This document shows, one piece after another, positions 20,964 to 32,349 of a stretch of 64,000 bases of DNA. The position numbers and the translations under genes are program-made. The DNA comes from Microbacteriaceae bacterium (GTDB taxonomy: Bacteria > Actinomycetota > Actinomycetes > Actinomycetales > Microbacteriaceae). The first letter of the stretch is position 1. Each line of letters starts with the position of its first letter. The stretch spans positions 91,168-155,167 of the forward strand of contig JACMPQ010000050.1 in the NCBI GenBank assembly GCA_014377425.1, in the 5' to 3' direction. The notes beneath the pieces are model-generated. The model saw only the letters and a list, made by a program, of their open reading frames with translations. It was not told where the DNA came from and ran no database searches.

Positions 20964-22160
20964 ATGGAGACTTCCGAACTGCTCGAGGTGCTGTCTAGCG
21001 AGGGCCTGCGGCTACTCGACTCGCTTGAACCCTACAACTCGAGCTTGAATGTGGTGAAAACCGTAAACGACCTGAGAAAAGCCGGACACTCCCCCGCCCG
21101 GGTTGCCGCGGTGCTCAGCCAGGCTCGGTTGCGCTCCAAGGCGACCGCAAAATTTGGCGCATTTGCCGAACGGATGCTGTTCACCGAAGCCGGACTCGAA
21201 CAGGCCACCCGATTGAGCGTTGCCGCACGCCACGCGGATCGGTTTCGACAGGCCGGAATTGAGCACGTCACTGACCTCGGCTGCGGCATTGGCGCGGACG
21301 CCCTAGCCCTGGCCGCGCTGGAACTCGCCGTGACCGCAGTGGAACGCGACGAGGTGACCTCGGCGATAGCCGCCTACAACCTCGCCCCGTGGGAGAACGC
21401 CACCGTGGTGACCGCTGACGCCACCGAGGTCACGATCGACAGCGGCACCAAAACCGGCGGCGCCTACCTTGACCCGGCACGTCGTACGACCGGGCACAGC
21501 AACACCTCCAGGCTGAGGAACCCGAATGATTTCTCGCCCTCGCTCGACTTTGCCTTCGCCCTCGGCGAAAAAATACCCACCGGAATCAAACTCGGACCGG
21601 GAGTAGATCGCACGTTGATCCCGGCAGATGCCGAGGCGCAGTGGATCTCCATCGACCGCGAAGTCGTTGAGCTCGGATTGTGGTTCGGCTCCGTGGCGCG
21701 GCCCGGCGTGAGGCGGGCCGCACTCGTGATCGGCGACCACGGCACAGCCGAGCTCACGGCGCCGGCGGACAGTGCGGATGTGGCCACCGGAACGCTCGGC
21801 GAGTTCGTTTATGAACCGGATGGCGCGGTCATCCGGGCCCGTCTGATCGGCGATCTTGCCCGTGAGCTCGATGCGGCGATGCTGAGCGACGGGATTGCCT
21901 ACCTCACCGCTCCGACGCTTGCGGCGACCCCGTTTGCCCGCGCTTTTCGGGTGGTCGAGACCCTCCCCTTTGACGAGCGCAGGCTGAAAAAAGTTTTAGC
22001 CGAACGCGGAATCGGATCGCTCGAAATCAAAAAGCGAGGGGTTGATTTGGATCCGGCCCAGTTGCGCAAAAGGCTGGCGCTGAAGGGGTCGAACAGCGCG
22101 ACCCTGATTGTGACCCGGGTTGCCGGGCGCCATACCGCGCTGCTCGTGGAGCGGGTGTAG
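20964..22160 (+). CDS. Class I SAM-dependent methyltransferase, THUMP-like domain protein
   Basis: TDLGCGIGADALALAAL, YLDPARRT, C-terminal LKKRGVDLDPAQLRKRL...ATLIVTRVAGRH; start chosen at METSELLEVL. Confidence 0.85.
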   Translation: METSELLEVLSSEGLRLLDSLEPYNSSLNVVKTVNDLRKAGHSPARVAAVLSQARLRSKATAKFGAFAERMLFTEAGLEQATRLSVAARHADRFRQAGIEHVTDLGCGIGADALALAALELAVTAVERDEVTSAIAAYNLAPWENATVVTADATEVTIDSGTKTGGAYLDPARRTTGHSNTSRLRNPNDFSPSLDFAFALGEKIPTGIKLGPGVDRTLIPADAEAQWISIDREVVELGLWFGSVARPGVRRAALVIGDHGTAELTAPADSADVATGTLGEFVYEPDGAVIRARLIGDLARELDAAMLSDGIAYLTAPTLAATPFARAFRVVETLPFDERRLKKVLAERGIGSLEIKKRGVDLDPAQLRKRLALKGSNSATLIVTRVAGRHTALLVERV

Positions 22161-22274
22161 CGCCCGGCTGAAGGGCTGACCGGCGGCAGAGCTGCCCGTC
22201 TGCAGGGCTGACCGACTCAAGCGCTGCAAGAACGCTTAGGATCCGCGCCGCGGCCAGCCTGCGATGCCTGCTTG

Positions 22275-22322
22275 CCCGGTTGGTCGGTCGGTCGGTCGGT
22301 TGGTGGGTCGGTTGGTTGGTTG
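22275..22322. repeat. Tetranucleotide simple-sequence repeat (GGTC/GGTT)
   Basis: ggttggtcggtcggtcggtcggttggtgggtcggttggttggttgc. Confidence 0.9.
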
Positions 22323-22326
22323 CTTG

Positions 22327-22926
22327 CTAGTTGCGCGGCATCTGGTTCAGCTGATCACGGAACTCGGGAGTGGAGGCGATCGCGATCCATACCAGGAGTC
22401 CGACGACCATGAGGGCGATGCCGACAAACCCGGTAACGATAGCGGTGAGCCAGAAAGCCTTGGCGGGAGCGCCCTCCTTGCTTCGCCCCAGGAAACCCAA
22501 GACGACAGCTGCGATGGGCAACAGCAAACCCAGAATCGAGCCGATGAAGGGCAAGATCGCAACCGGGGATCCGACAACGCCGATGATTCCGGCGATCATT
22601 CCGATCAAGCTGAGGGTTTTTTTGGTGGGCGGGGCGAAGGGTGCGTCGGGGGCTCCGTATCCGCTCGCGGCTGGGGAGCCGGATGCTGGGTAGCTGGGGG
22701 CTACGGGCGGAACGCCCGGCGACTGCGGGGCCTGCGGGGATGCCGTTGGGGCTTCCGGAGCGGTGTGAGGGATGTCACCGGGCGCAGCGGGCAGGGTTGA
22801 AGCCGCAGGTGAGGTCACCGGAGGAACTGGATGAGCCGGAGGAACTGGATGAGCCGGAGGAACCGGTGGAATCGGAGGAACTGGTGGAATTGCGGCGTTG
22901 GGGGTGCCGTCGAGGGGATCGGACAT
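22327..22926 (-). CDS. DUF4190-like small membrane protein with Pro-rich N-terminus
   Basis: 199 aa; PPVPPAHPVPPAHPVPP repeats; two TM segments. Confidence 0.75.
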   Translation of the reverse strand: MSDPLDGTPNAAIPPVPPIPPVPPAHPVPPAHPVPPVTSPAASTLPAAPGDIPHTAPEAPTASPQAPQSPGVPPVAPSYPASGSPAASGYGAPDAPFAPPTKKTLSLIGMIAGIIGVVGSPVAILPFIGSILGLLLPIAAVVLGFLGRSKEGAPAKAFWLTAIVTGFVGIALMVVGLLVWIAIASTPEFRDQLNQMPRN

Positions 22927-23078
22927 GAGTGTCTCCTTAGGGCGATGCCGTAAATTTTCAGGCTTTTCTCAGCCTTGCACCGGGCGGTCGGTCAAGTCAA
23001 CCGGATGGCACCGGTTCTGGGCTGTTCGGGGTTTGCGCTGATCGCCATTTTGGGCTGGCTGCGGTTTTGTGCTAGTGG

Positions 23079-24140
23079 CTAGGCCCGGATAGTTGTGACG
23101 GGCAGCGTGGAGTCGGCCGAGAAGTCGAGACCGGATGGCGCGAAACCCCTCATGATCAGCTGGGCGCCGAGCGCCGCGATCATCGCTCCGTTATCGGTAC
23201 AGAGACTCCTCGGCGGAACCCGCAGCTCGACCCCTGCAGCGGCGCAGCGCTCGGCGGCGAGAAGCCGCACCCGAGCGTTCGCCACCACCCCGCCGCCGAG
23301 AAGCAGCCGCGGCACCGAGAAGTCACGGCAGGCGTTGAGTGCCTTGGTGAGCAGAACATCGGCGACAGCTTCACGAAAGCTGGCCGCGACATCCGCCACC
23401 GGCACCGGCACACCGTTGTCTCGCTGGGTCTCCACCCAGCGGGCCACCGCGGTTTTGAGGCCGGAGAACGAGAAGTTGTAGCGATGTTTGGCGAGATCTT
23501 TGGGCTGGCTGAGCGCCCGGGGAAAACGGATGGCGGTAGGGTCGCCGCCGATCGCGGCCCGGTCGATCTCCGGACCTCCGGGATAGGGCAACCCGAGTAG
23601 TCGGGCCACCTTGTCGAAGGCCTCACCGGCGGCGTCGTCGATCGTCTCGCCGAGAAGCACGACGTCGGACACCAGATCGCGCACGAGCAGCAGCGAGGTG
23701 TGGCCGCCGGACACTAGCAGAGCGATAGTGGGGAGCTCAATGGTGGTGCCGTCGTCGCGCAAAACATCCGCTCCGACATGGCCAACCAGGTGATTGACCG
23801 CGTAGATCGGTTTGTCGAGGGCGATGGCGAGGGCTTTGGCCGCGCCAACGCCGACCATGAGCGCGCCGGAGAGGCCGGGACCGCTGGTAACGGCGACGGC
23901 GTCGAGTTGGTCGAGGGTGACGCCGGCCTCGGCGAGCGCCGCGGTGATTGCCGGGCCGAGCGCCTCGAGGTGGGCGCGTGCCGCGATCTCGGGAACAACC
24001 CCGCCGAAGCGGGCGTGCTCAGCCATCGACGACGAGATGACGTTGGCGAGCAGGGTACTGCCGCGCACGATGCCGATGCCGGTCTCATCGCAACTGGTTT
24101 CGATGCCGAGTACGAGCGGAGTCGGGTTACTGTTGCTCAT
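23079..24140 (-). CDS. tsaD: tRNA threonylcarbamoyladenosine transferase TsaD
   Basis: [30 protein letters not shown]. Confidence 0.98.
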   Translation of the reverse strand: MSNSNPTPLVLGIETSCDETGIGIVRGSTLLANVISSSMAEHARFGGVVPEIAARAHLEALGPAITAALAEAGVTLDQLDAVAVTSGPGLSGALMVGVGAAKALAIALDKPIYAVNHLVGHVGADVLRDDGTTIELPTIALLVSGGHTSLLLVRDLVSDVVLLGETIDDAAGEAFDKVARLLGLPYPGGPEIDRAAIGGDPTAIRFPRALSQPKDLAKHRYNFSFSGLKTAVARWVETQRDNGVPVPVADVAASFREAVADVLLTKALNACRDFSVPRLLLGGGVVANARVRLLAAERCAAAGVELRVPPRSLCTDNGAMIAALGAQLIMRGFAPSGLDFSADSTLPVTTIRA

Positions 24141-24658
24141 CGTGCTCCCCCGACCGGTTCGCCGCGGTGGGGCGCCGGAGTTTCCAACGCCAACACCATG
24201 ACAATCGCGGTCATATTGTCGGAGTGGTAGTAACCCGGGCGCGTGTCGATGGCGATGAAGCCCAACGATTCGTAGAGTGCCTGCGCGCCGAGGTTGTCGG
24301 CGCGCACGTCGAGGAAGAGTTCGGCAACGCCGCGGGCCCGCGCCTCGGCAATAAGCGCGGCGATGAGGGTGCGCCCGAGCCCCTGTCGGCGAGCGCTTTC
24401 GGCAACGGCGATGGTTTGCACATCGGCTTGGGGGCCGTCGGGCAGAGAGAACAATCCGGCGTAGCCAGCGAGGGAGCCTGGTACGGCCGGTACCTCGTCG
24501 TCGGCAATGAGCGGTGCCACGACATAGAAGGTGAGCGGGTTGGCCAGTTCTCGGCCCATGGCGACCCGTGACCAGGCATCCGCGTGGAAACTGGCGTTCT
24601 CGATCACCATGATGGCGTCGAGGTCGAGGGCGGTGGCACGACGCAGCGGCGCGACCAT
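24137..24658 (-). CDS. rimI: Ribosomal protein S18-alanine N-acetyltransferase
   Basis: GNAT fold, [46 protein letters not shown]; in tsaB-rimI-tsaD cluster. Confidence 0.95.
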   Translation of the reverse strand: MVAPLRRATALDLDAIMVIENASFHADAWSRVAMGRELANPLTFYVVAPLIADDEVPAVPGSLAGYAGLFSLPDGPQADVQTIAVAESARRQGLGRTLIAALIAEARARGVAELFLDVRADNLGAQALYESLGFIAIDTRPGYYHSDNMTAIVMVLALETPAPHRGEPVGGAR

Positions 24659-25308
24659 TAGCTGACCCGTTTCACGGTGGTGGAAGCGACCGCGTCGGCC
24701 TCGCGAAGGTACAGCGGGGCGGAGGCTGCGAACGGGCGAGCGCCTGCGAGCATGCGCTCAGCGAGCAGGCCGAGGGCCGCCGCCGACACCTCCGCGGCGT
24801 CGAGGCGAGGGTAGCGATCGAAACCCGGCACGACCGACGGGAGCTCGTCGGGGCGCGCGAGGCCCGGGGCGTCCACCCTCACCGGCACACCCTGTGGGTC
24901 GAGTCCGTGGAAGCTTGACCAGTAGACCTCCCGGCGGCGGGCATCCGTGACCACCAGGAGCGGCCCCGGATCGAGTGTGGAATCGATGCCAATCGCGGCG
25001 TAGTGCGCCAGTGCGATCGCGTCGTGACTCACCACGCGCACCACGGGACGAGTGATACCGAGAGCGAACGTCTCGGCTGCGGCGATGCCTACCCGCAGTC
25101 CGGTGAACGGGCCGGGACCCATGCCAGCGACCACACCCGAGAGTTCGGAAGGCGAGATGTCGGCGTCGCGCAGGCAGCGGAGAATCAGGGTGCCGATGAT
25201 TTCGGCGTGCAGTCGGGTGTCGGCCGAAGTGTGTTCAGCGAGCATTCCACGGTCCCGGTCGACGATGGCCACCGAGGTGCCGGCGGAGGTGTCGATCGCA
25301 AGCAGCAT
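24658..25308 (-). CDS. tsaB: TsaB, tRNA t6A biosynthesis
   Basis: [17 protein letters not shown]...[25 protein letters not shown]; start chosen at MLLAIDTS. Confidence 0.96.
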   Translation of the reverse strand: MLLAIDTSAGTSVAIVDRDRGMLAEHTSADTRLHAEIIGTLILRCLRDADISPSELSGVVAGMGPGPFTGLRVGIAAAETFALGITRPVVRVVSHDAIALAHYAAIGIDSTLDPGPLLVVTDARRREVYWSSFHGLDPQGVPVRVDAPGLARPDELPSVVPGFDRYPRLDAAEVSAAALGLLAERMLAGARPFAASAPLYLREADAVASTTVKRVS

Positions 25309-25318
25309 GGGAGTCAGT

Positions 25319-25864
25319 TTATTGGAACGGCTGTGCTGCCCAGCGCGGTCCGGAGGTGCGGATGGTGACGCGGCGCGGCTCGATGAGCTCGTCGTCTGGG
25401 TCGAAGAGTGCGGGGTCGGTGAGTGCGGGGTCGGTGAGTGCGGGGTCGGTGAGTGCGGTGCTCTGTATTCCGGCGCCGGTCGGCCGCTCGATCGTGAGTT
25501 CCAGCAGCGAGTCGCTGACGCCAACGAGCATTCCCTCCGCCCACTCCACCACCACAATGGATGCCGCAAAGTCGATGTCGAGGTCGTCTAACTCCGCGGC
25601 GCTTCCGAGCCGATAGGCGTCAACGTGCACGAGCGGTGCTCCTCCGCTGGCACTCGGGTGGGTGCGCGCAAGCACGAAGGTCGGGCTGGCGACCGTGCCG
25701 CGAATGCCGAGGGCCTCCCCCAAACCTCGGGTGAGGGTGGTTTTACCCGCACCAAGCGGACCGTTGAGTGCCACCAGATCGCCCGCCCGCATTTGCCGGG
25801 CGATGCGCGCTCCCAGCTCGGCCATGGCATCCGGGGTCAAAATCTCAAGCTGCAGCTCACTCAC
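25319..25864 (-). CDS. tsaE: TsaE ATPase, t6A biosynthesis, with tandem repeat in C-terminal tail
   Basis: NGPLGAGKTTLTRGLGEALGIRGTVASPTFVL; tail ALTDPALTDPALTDPALFDP. Confidence 0.95.
   Translation of the reverse strand: MSELQLEILTPDAMAELGARIARQMRAGDLVALNGPLGAGKTTLTRGLGEALGIRGTVASPTFVLARTHPSASGGAPLVHVDAYRLGSAAELDDLDIDFAASIVVVEWAEGMLVGVSDSLLELTIERPTGAGIQSTALTDPALTDPALTDPALFDPDDELIEPRRVTIRTSGPRWAAQPFQ
25407..25460. repeat. 15-bp tandem repeat in tsaE
   Basis: gtgagtgcggggtcg units encoding ALTDP. Confidence 0.9.
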
Positions 25865-26970
25865 GGCAGGTACCGGTAGCCGAGGCGGCCGGCCAGGCGC
25901 GTGACGATTTCGTAGTTGATGGTGTCGCAGCTGCGGGCCCAGTCGTCGGCGCTCGGGATACCGCGAGCCGGGTCACCGAAGAGCACGGCTCGATCACCCT
26001 CGGCGACAACTGCGTCACCGACGTCGACCACGAACTGGTCCATCGCCACCCGCCCCGCGATCGGGTAGGTCTTGCCATTGATGGAGACCGGTGCGCGATT
26101 GGATGCCTGCCGCGGAATGCCGTCGGCGTAGCCGAGCGGAACCAGCGCGAGGGTTGTGGGGGCGGCGGTGCGGTAGGTGTAGCCGTAGGAGACCCCGCTG
26201 CCAGCCGGAACGCGCTTTACCGAGACGATGACGGCGCTCAACTCAAGCGCCGGCCGCAGCCCGAGCGACTCGGAGTTCTGGTCGTCAAAGGGGCTGAGTC
26301 CGTAGATGCCAATGCCGAGGCGCACCAAATCGAAGCGCGTGGCGGGTAAGCGGAGGGCTGCCGCGGTGGAGGCAAGGTGACGCAGCTCCGGTGCGAGCCC
26401 GGCGGACTCGGCGAGCGCGACCGCCGATTCGAACGCGGTGGCTTGGGCGGCGTCATCCGCATCGCTGGCATTGGCTAAATGGCTGAAGATGCCGCGCACC
26501 CGCACCCGGCCGAGCTTCTCGTGCTGGTGGGCCGCCGCGAACAGTTGCTCGCACTCGTCGAGGACAACCCCGTTGCGACCGAGCCCGGTATCGACTTTGA
26601 GGTGCACGACCGCGGTTCCGGATGCCTGCGCCGCCCGGTCGAGCTGGGCGAGCGAGTTGATTCCAATATCGATCTGGGCCGAAACAGCCTCGTCGAAGTT
26701 CGCTGCCGGATCATGCAGCCAGGCCAGAATCGGAACGTCGATTTTGGCCGCTCGAAGCTCCAGCGCCTCGGCGACCTCCACCACACCGAGCCAATCAGCA
26801 CCGCCGGCGATCGCGGCTCTCGCGCTCGGCACGGCACCGTGGCCGTAGCCGCGGGCCTTGACCACCGCCATCGTATGTGTAGTTCCGATGGCCGCACGCA
26901 GGGTGTCAACGTTGGCAATGATTGCTCCGAGGTCGACGCGCGCCTCCCGAAATGCCCGCATGCCGCTCAT
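25861..26970 (-). CDS. alr: Alanine racemase
   Basis: MAVVKARGYGHGAVPSARAA (PLP lysine region), VSYGYTYRT, AGRVAMDQF. Confidence 0.96.
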   Translation of the reverse strand: MSGMRAFREARVDLGAIIANVDTLRAAIGTTHTMAVVKARGYGHGAVPSARAAIAGGADWLGVVEVAEALELRAAKIDVPILAWLHDPAANFDEAVSAQIDIGINSLAQLDRAAQASGTAVVHLKVDTGLGRNGVVLDECEQLFAAAHQHEKLGRVRVRGIFSHLANASDADDAAQATAFESAVALAESAGLAPELRHLASTAAALRLPATRFDLVRLGIGIYGLSPFDDQNSESLGLRPALELSAVIVSVKRVPAGSGVSYGYTYRTAAPTTLALVPLGYADGIPRQASNRAPVSINGKTYPIAGRVAMDQFVVDVGDAVVAEGDRAVLFGDPARGIPSADDWARSCDTINYEIVTRLAGRLGYRYLP

Positions 26971-27452
26971 GCGCTTTCCGCCACCACAAAGGCCATCGCG
27001 ATTCCGGCATCATGCGTGATTGACAGATGAAAGTGACCGATGTTGCGGGCCGCGGCGCGCGCAGCAACGCCGCCGCTAAGGGCGAAAGAGGGGTTGCCGT
27101 GCTCGTCGGAGACCACGCGAAGATCATGCCAGTGCACGTCGTCGGAGCTGCCGAGCGCTTTGATCAGCGCCTCCTTGGCGGCAAAGCGCCCGGCCAGGGA
27201 GCGCAGCGACAGAATTCGGTCTGCTGCGCCTTGTTCAGCCGGCTCAGCCGGCTCAGCCCGATCATTTTGTTCGGCGAGCGCGGCCAATCCGCTCATGGCG
27301 CTCTGTTCGCTCTGGGCGCCCTGTTCGCTCTGTTCGCTCTGGGCGCCCTGTTCGCTCTGGGCGAACAGGCGATCGATGACCTTCGGCGTGCGCGTGGCTG
27401 CCCGCTCGAAGCGGGCGAGATCCACAACATCCACCCCGATTCCGACGATCAT
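26967..27452 (-). CDS. acpS: Holo-[acyl-carrier-protein] synthase with low-complexity insertion
   Basis: MIVGIGVDVVDLARFERA, RFAAKEALIKALG, HLSITHDAGIAMAFV. Confidence 0.93.
   Translation of the reverse strand: MIVGIGVDVVDLARFERAATRTPKVIDRLFAQSEQGAQSEQSEQGAQSEQSAMSGLAALAEQNDRAEPAEPAEQGAADRILSLRSLAGRFAAKEALIKALGSSDDVHWHDLRVVSDEHGNPSFALSGGVAARAAARNIGHFHLSITHDAGIAMAFVVAESA
27302..27363. repeat. 9-bp-based tandem repeat inside acpS
   Basis: alternating ctgttcgct / ctgggcgcc units encoding QSEQGAQSEQSEQGAQSEQ. Confidence 0.9.
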
Positions 27453-27536
27453 GTGATCGGCATTACCACGGCGGCAGGCGCGGCAACGCTCGAATTTGGG
27501 CGCGCACCCGATGCGCTGCGCCGCGGCATCCGGGGC

Positions 27537-29390
27537 CTACTCAACCGTCACGCTCTTGGCCAGGTTTCGGGGCTGGTCAACGTCGAGCCCCTTGGCCGCG
27601 GCCAGTTCCATCGCAAAAATCTGCAGCGGGGCTACCGCCAGAAGCGGCTCAAACAGCGTCGAGGCCAGCGGAATCGGAATCACGACATCGGCGTAGGGCA
27701 GAACCGAGGCATCGCCCTTCTCAGCGATCGCCAAAATGCGCGCGCCCCGGGCCCGGATCTCCTGAATGTTGGAGATGACCTTCGGATGCAGCGAATTCTC
27801 GCCGCGCGGAGACGGCACCACTACGAACACCGGCTGCCCTGCCTCAATCAACGCGATCGGTCCGTGCTTGAGCTCACCCGCGGCGAAACCCTCGGCGTGA
27901 ATGTAGGCGAGCTCCTTGAGCTTGAGCGCACCCTCCAGCGCCACCGGGTAGCCGGCGTGGCGCCCGAGAAACAGTACGGCCCGGGTGTCGGTCATCCAGC
28001 CGGCGAGCTGCTTGATCGCGTCGTGCTGCTCCAACACCTCCTCCAGCTGGGCCGGGAGGGCCTGAAGTTCGTCGAGCAACCCGGTGATTTCGCTCGCAGA
28101 GAGCGTGCCGCGGGTGGCCGCGAGGTGCAGCCCAAACAGGTAGAACGCGGCGACCTGAGCCACGAAGGCCTTAGTGGAGGCGACAGCTACTTCGGGACCC
28201 GCGTGGGTGTAGATTACGGCATCCGATTCGCGGGGAATCGTGGCGCCCTGGGTGTTACAGATCGAGAGGGTGCGGGCGCCATTCGCGACGGCGTATTTGA
28301 CGGCCATCAGGGTGTCCATGGTCTCGCCACTCTGACTCACCGACAGCACCAGGGTGCGGGCGTTCAAAATCGGGTCGCGGTAGCGAAACTCGTGCGAGAG
28401 CTCGACATCGACCGGGATGCGCGTCCACTTTTCTATCGCGTATTTGGCGAGCATGCCGGAGTAGGCCGCCGTACCGCAGCCGAGAATCACGATGCGATCG
28501 ATTTCGGCGAGGGCGTCGGCGAGGGGCTCGAGTTCCTCGAGGTGCACGGCGCCGTCGACGACGCGGCCGAGCAGAGTTTTGGCGATGGCATCCGGCTCTT
28601 CGCTGATTTCTTTAGCCATGAAGCTTGACCAGCCGCCCTTCTCGGCGGCCGAGGCGTCCCAGAGCACCTCGTACTCTTTGCCGTGCGCGGGCACGCCGTC
28701 GAAGTCGGTGACGGTGACCGAGTCGGCGCGAATCGTCACGATTTGATCCTGGCCAATTTCCATGGCCCGCCGGGTGTGCTCCACGAAGGCCGCGACATCC
28801 GAGCCGAGAAAGTTTTCACCGTTGCCGAGGCCGATTACGAGCGGGGAGTTGCGTCGCGCGCCCACCACCACGCCGGGTTCGTCTTTGTGCAGGGCCAGCA
28901 GGGTGAATGCTCCGTGCAGGCGGGCGACCACGTGGCGGAATGCCTCAGCGAGATCGCCCGTGCGGCGGTATTCGAGCCCGACCAAAATCGCGGCGACCTC
29001 GGTGTCTGTCTCGCTCGTGAACACGGTGTCGGGGTGCGACTCGAGAAGCTCGCGCTTGAGCTCGGCGAAGTTTTCGATGATGCCGTTGTGAATGAGGGCC
29101 AGCTTGCCGTCATCGCCGAGATGCGGATGCGCGTTCTCGTCGTTCGGCCCGCCGTGAGTTGCCCAGCGGGTGTGACCGATGCCGGTGAGGCCGCTGGCGA
29201 TGGGGGTGGTTTCCAGATCGTCAATCAGAATCTGCAGCTTGCCCGCACGCTTGCGGGTGTGAAGCGCACCCGCGGGATCGATGATGGCGATCCCCGCCGA
29301 GTCGTAGCCGCGATACTCCAAACGGCGCAGCCCGCCCAGAAGAACGCCCAGACTGTTGCTACTGCCGACATAACCCACGATTCCGCACAT
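27537..29390 (-). CDS. glmS: Glutamine-fructose-6-phosphate aminotransferase (isomerizing)
   Basis: [21 protein letters not shown]-terminal LAKSVTVE. Confidence 0.98.
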   Translation of the reverse strand: MCGIVGYVGSSNSLGVLLGGLRRLEYRGYDSAGIAIIDPAGALHTRKRAGKLQILIDDLETTPIASGLTGIGHTRWATHGGPNDENAHPHLGDDGKLALIHNGIIENFAELKRELLESHPDTVFTSETDTEVAAILVGLEYRRTGDLAEAFRHVVARLHGAFTLLALHKDEPGVVVGARRNSPLVIGLGNGENFLGSDVAAFVEHTRRAMEIGQDQIVTIRADSVTVTDFDGVPAHGKEYEVLWDASAAEKGGWSSFMAKEISEEPDAIAKTLLGRVVDGAVHLEELEPLADALAEIDRIVILGCGTAAYSGMLAKYAIEKWTRIPVDVELSHEFRYRDPILNARTLVLSVSQSGETMDTLMAVKYAVANGARTLSICNTQGATIPRESDAVIYTHAGPEVAVASTKAFVAQVAAFYLFGLHLAATRGTLSASEITGLLDELQALPAQLEEVLEQHDAIKQLAGWMTDTRAVLFLGRHAGYPVALEGALKLKELAYIHAEGFAAGELKHGPIALIEAGQPVFVVVPSPRGENSLHPKVISNIQEIRARGARILAIAEKGDASVLPYADVVIPIPLASTLFEPLLAVAPLQIFAMELAAAKGLDVDQPRNLAKSVTVE

Positions 29391-29459
29391 CCCTCGATTT
29401 TAGGGGCAGGAATTTGGCGACACGGCGATTGGTGGGGCCCCGACTATTCTGGAACCCTC

Positions 29460-30419
29460 ATGGGCGATCACTCCGGTACACATTTGCTTAGCCCTGACGC
29501 CCGCACCCCCTACATTGAGCTCGATCGCGCCGATTGGGCTTCTCTCGCGCCCACCACCCCGCTGCCTTTAACACCGAACGAAGTGGTTGAGCTGCGCGGC
29601 CTCGGCGAGCGACTCGATTTACGGGAGGTCAGCGACGTCTATCTTCCCCTCAGCCGACTGATTAACCTCTACGCCGCAGGTACTAAGCAGTTGCACCGCA
29701 CCACGAGCAACTTTCTCGGCCAGCGCGCCGACAGCACGCCGTTCGTGATCGGCGTGGCCGGTTCTGTTGCGGTGGGAAAGTCAACGACCGCGCGGTTGCT
29801 GCGCGAGTTATTGGCCCGCTGGGACGATACCCCCCGGGTGGAGCTGGTGACCACCGACGGATTTTTGCACCCCAACGCCGAGTTGTCTCGTCGCGGGCTG
29901 ATGGATCGCAAGGGGTATCCGGAATCCTTCGACCGCCGCGCCCTGCTGCGCTTTGTCAGCCGGGTCAAGAGCGGTGCCGCCGAGGTGCGCGCCCCGTTTT
30001 ACTCGCATCTGAACTACGACATTGTGCCGGGCGCCGAAATTGTGGTGCGACGCCCAGATATTTTGATCGTCGAAGGGCTCAACGTGTTGCAGCCGCCGAC
30101 CAACGCGCACCGCCTAGCTGTAAGTGATCTGTTCGACTTCTCGGTGTACGTCGATGCCCGCTCCAGCGACATCGCCACCTGGTACGAGGATCGCTTCCTC
30201 AAGCTGCAGCAGGGTGCGTTTGCCGACCCGAAATCGTACTTTCACCGCTACTCGGCGCTCAATAGCGAGGAAGCTCGGGCGAAGGCCCGCGAAATCTGGA
30301 ATCGCACCAACGGCCCCAACCTCGCCGAAAACATTCTGCCCACACGCTCCCGGGCCACCCTCATCCTGCGCAAGGATGCCCTGCATCAGGTGGATCGGGT
30401 GTTGGTGCGAAAGATCTAG
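29460..30419 (+). CDS. coaA: Type I pantothenate kinase
   Basis: [50 protein letters not shown] at 29460 (ORF track start is too far upstream). Confidence 0.97.
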   Translation: MGDHSGTHLLSPDARTPYIELDRADWASLAPTTPLPLTPNEVVELRGLGERLDLREVSDVYLPLSRLINLYAAGTKQLHRTTSNFLGQRADSTPFVIGVAGSVAVGKSTTARLLRELLARWDDTPRVELVTTDGFLHPNAELSRRGLMDRKGYPESFDRRALLRFVSRVKSGAAEVRAPFYSHLNYDIVPGAEIVVRRPDILIVEGLNVLQPPTNAHRLAVSDLFDFSVYVDARSSDIATWYEDRFLKLQQGAFADPKSYFHRYSALNSEEARAKAREIWNRTNGPNLAENILPTRSRATLILRKDALHQVDRVLVRKI

Positions 30420-31777
30420 AGCGCGAGCTGCTCGCGCACCACGGCCGCGAGGTCGTTCGCGATGGCATCCGCCGTCTGCTGGTCGACCGCTTCGACCATG
30501 ACCCGCACGAGCGGCTCGGTTCCGGATGGCCGCAGCAGCACTCGCCCGGAATCAGCCAGTAACTTCTCGGCCACCGTGACGGCGGCGGAGATAACAGCGT
30601 TGCTGTTGAGCGAGTGGTGATCCACTCCGGCAACGTTGACCATGATCTGCGGGTAGACCGTCATCACGCTGGCAAGCTGCGCCAAAGACTTCTTGCTGCG
30701 GGCCATTTCGGCCATCAGGTGCAGGCCGGTGAGAATGCCGTCGCCGGTGGTTGCGTAATCGCTCATGATTACGTGGCCGGACTGCTCGCCGCCGAGCGTG
30801 AGCTTGTGCTGCCCCAAAGCTTCGAGCACGTAGCGGTCGCCGACCTTGGTTTGCATCATCGAGATGCCGTGCTCGGCCATTGCGACCTTGAGCCCGAGGT
30901 TGCTCATCACGGTGGCCACAAGCGTGTCGTCGCGCAGCAACCCGCGCTGCTTGAGGGAGACAGCAAGAATCGCCATGATTTGGTCGCCATCGATCATCGC
31001 GCCGTTGGCATCGACCGCGAGGCAGCGATCCGCATCGCCGTCGTGGGCGATACCGAGATCAGCGCCGTGATTGAGCACGGTTTCGGCGAGCTGGGCGAGG
31101 TGGGTGGAACCCACGCCGTCGTTGATGTTGACCCCGTTCGGGTCGGCCCCAATCACGGTGACCTTGGCACCGGCGAGGGTGAAGACTTCGGGCGAGAGCC
31201 CGGCGGCGGCACCGTGAGCGCAGTCGAGCACCACGTGCAGGCCGTCGAGGCGTTGCTTCAGCGTCGACATCAGGTGCACGACGTAGCGATCCTCGGCGTC
31301 GGCAAAACGCGTGATGCGGCCGACCTCGACGCCGGTGGGGGCGAGTTTGGGAAGACCCAAAGCGGCCTCGATGCGGTCTTCGACCTCATCCGGAAGTTTG
31401 GTGCCCCCTTGGGCGAAGAACTTGATGCCGTTGTCGGGAGCGGGGTTGTGCGAGGCGGAAATCATCACGCCGAAGTCGGCCCCAATATCCGCGATCAAAA
31501 AGGCCGCTGCCGGGGTGGGGATGACGCCGGCATCGAGTACATCGACGCCGGAACTGGCCAGCCCGGCGGCAACCGCCGCGGCAATGAACTCCCCCGAGAT
31601 GCGGGGGTCCCGCGCGAGAACGGCAACCGGACGGCGCCCCGAAGCGCGCCGACCGTCTGCAATTCTGCCCTTACCCAAAACGACTGCCGCCGCTTGGGCG
31701 AGGCCTAGCGCAAGTTCGACCGTAAGGTCGCTATTGGCTAGGCCCCGAATACCATCGGTACCAAAAAGACGTGGCAA
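30416..31777 (-). CDS. glmM: Phosphoglucosamine mutase
   Basis: [34 protein letters not shown]. Confidence 0.98.
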   Translation of the reverse strand: MPRLFGTDGIRGLANSDLTVELALGLAQAAAVVLGKGRIADGRRASGRRPVAVLARDPRISGEFIAAAVAAGLASSGVDVLDAGVIPTPAAAFLIADIGADFGVMISASHNPAPDNGIKFFAQGGTKLPDEVEDRIEAALGLPKLAPTGVEVGRITRFADAEDRYVVHLMSTLKQRLDGLHVVLDCAHGAAAGLSPEVFTLAGAKVTVIGADPNGVNINDGVGSTHLAQLAETVLNHGADLGIAHDGDADRCLAVDANGAMIDGDQIMAILAVSLKQRGLLRDDTLVATVMSNLGLKVAMAEHGISMMQTKVGDRYVLEALGQHKLTLGGEQSGHVIMSDYATTGDGILTGLHLMAEMARSKKSLAQLASVMTVYPQIMVNVAGVDHHSLNSNAVISAAVTVAEKLLADSGRVLLRPSGTEPLVRVMVEAVDQQTADAIANDLAAVVREQLAL

Positions 31778-31801
31778 GGGAGCCGGGTGATCGAAGCGCA
31801 G

Positions 31802-32320
31802 TTAGCGCTTGGAGAACTGCGGAGCCTTACGGGCCTTCTTGAGTCCGGCCTTCTTACGCTCCTTGACGCGAGCGTCGCGGCTCAGGAAGCCGGCCTTCTT
31901 CAGGGCTGCACGGTTGTTCTCTTCGTCGATCAAGTTGAGCGAGCGAGCGATTCCGAGGCGCAGCGCGCCGGCCTGGCCGGAGGGGCCACCGCCGGTGATG
32001 CGTGCGATGACGTCGTAGCTGCCGATCAGATCGAGGATCTTGAACGGGTCGTTGATGAGCTGCTGGTGCAGCTTGTTCGGGAAGTAGTCCGCGAGCGCGC
32101 GTCCGTTGACCACGAACTGGCCGGAGCCGGGAGCAATGCGCACGCGGGCGATGGCCTGCTTACGACGACCGACAGCGGCGCCGGGAACGTTGAGGACGGC
32201 GCGGGGAGCCTTGGGGGCTGCATCCGGTGCGCTCTCGGTGGAGTAGCTTTCGGGGGCAGTCTCGTCAGCGCTGAGCGCTTCGGTTTCTGCGGTTTCGATG
32301 GAGTCTGAGATCTTCGCCAT
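31802..32320 (-). CDS. rpsI: 30S ribosomal protein S9 with N-terminal acidic extension
   Basis: [18 protein letters not shown]..., C-terminal [12 protein letters not shown]. Confidence 0.97.
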   Translation of the reverse strand: MAKISDSIETAETEALSADETAPESYSTESAPDAAPKAPRAVLNVPGAAVGRRKQAIARVRIAPGSGQFVVNGRALADYFPNKLHQQLINDPFKILDLIGSYDVIARITGGGPSGQAGALRLGIARSLNLIDEENNRAALKKAGFLSRDARVKERKKAGLKKARKAPQFSKR

Positions 32321-32349
32321 GAGTAAAAGTCCTGATTCTTCTGGCGGCG

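Noticed and set aside
25309-25569. Repeat-rich (PHSPT)n N-terminal extension of TsaB
   Set aside because: It is the alternative frame of the tsaE repeat; conserved TsaB starts at MLLAIDTS (25308).
27027-28628. 533-aa plus-strand ORF opposite acpS/glmS
   Set aside because: Antisense shadow ORF; repetitive part simply mirrors the acpS repeat.
28683-29459. N-terminal extension of the coaA ORF
   Set aside because: Upstream part is antisense to glmS; conserved CoaA begins at ATG 29460.
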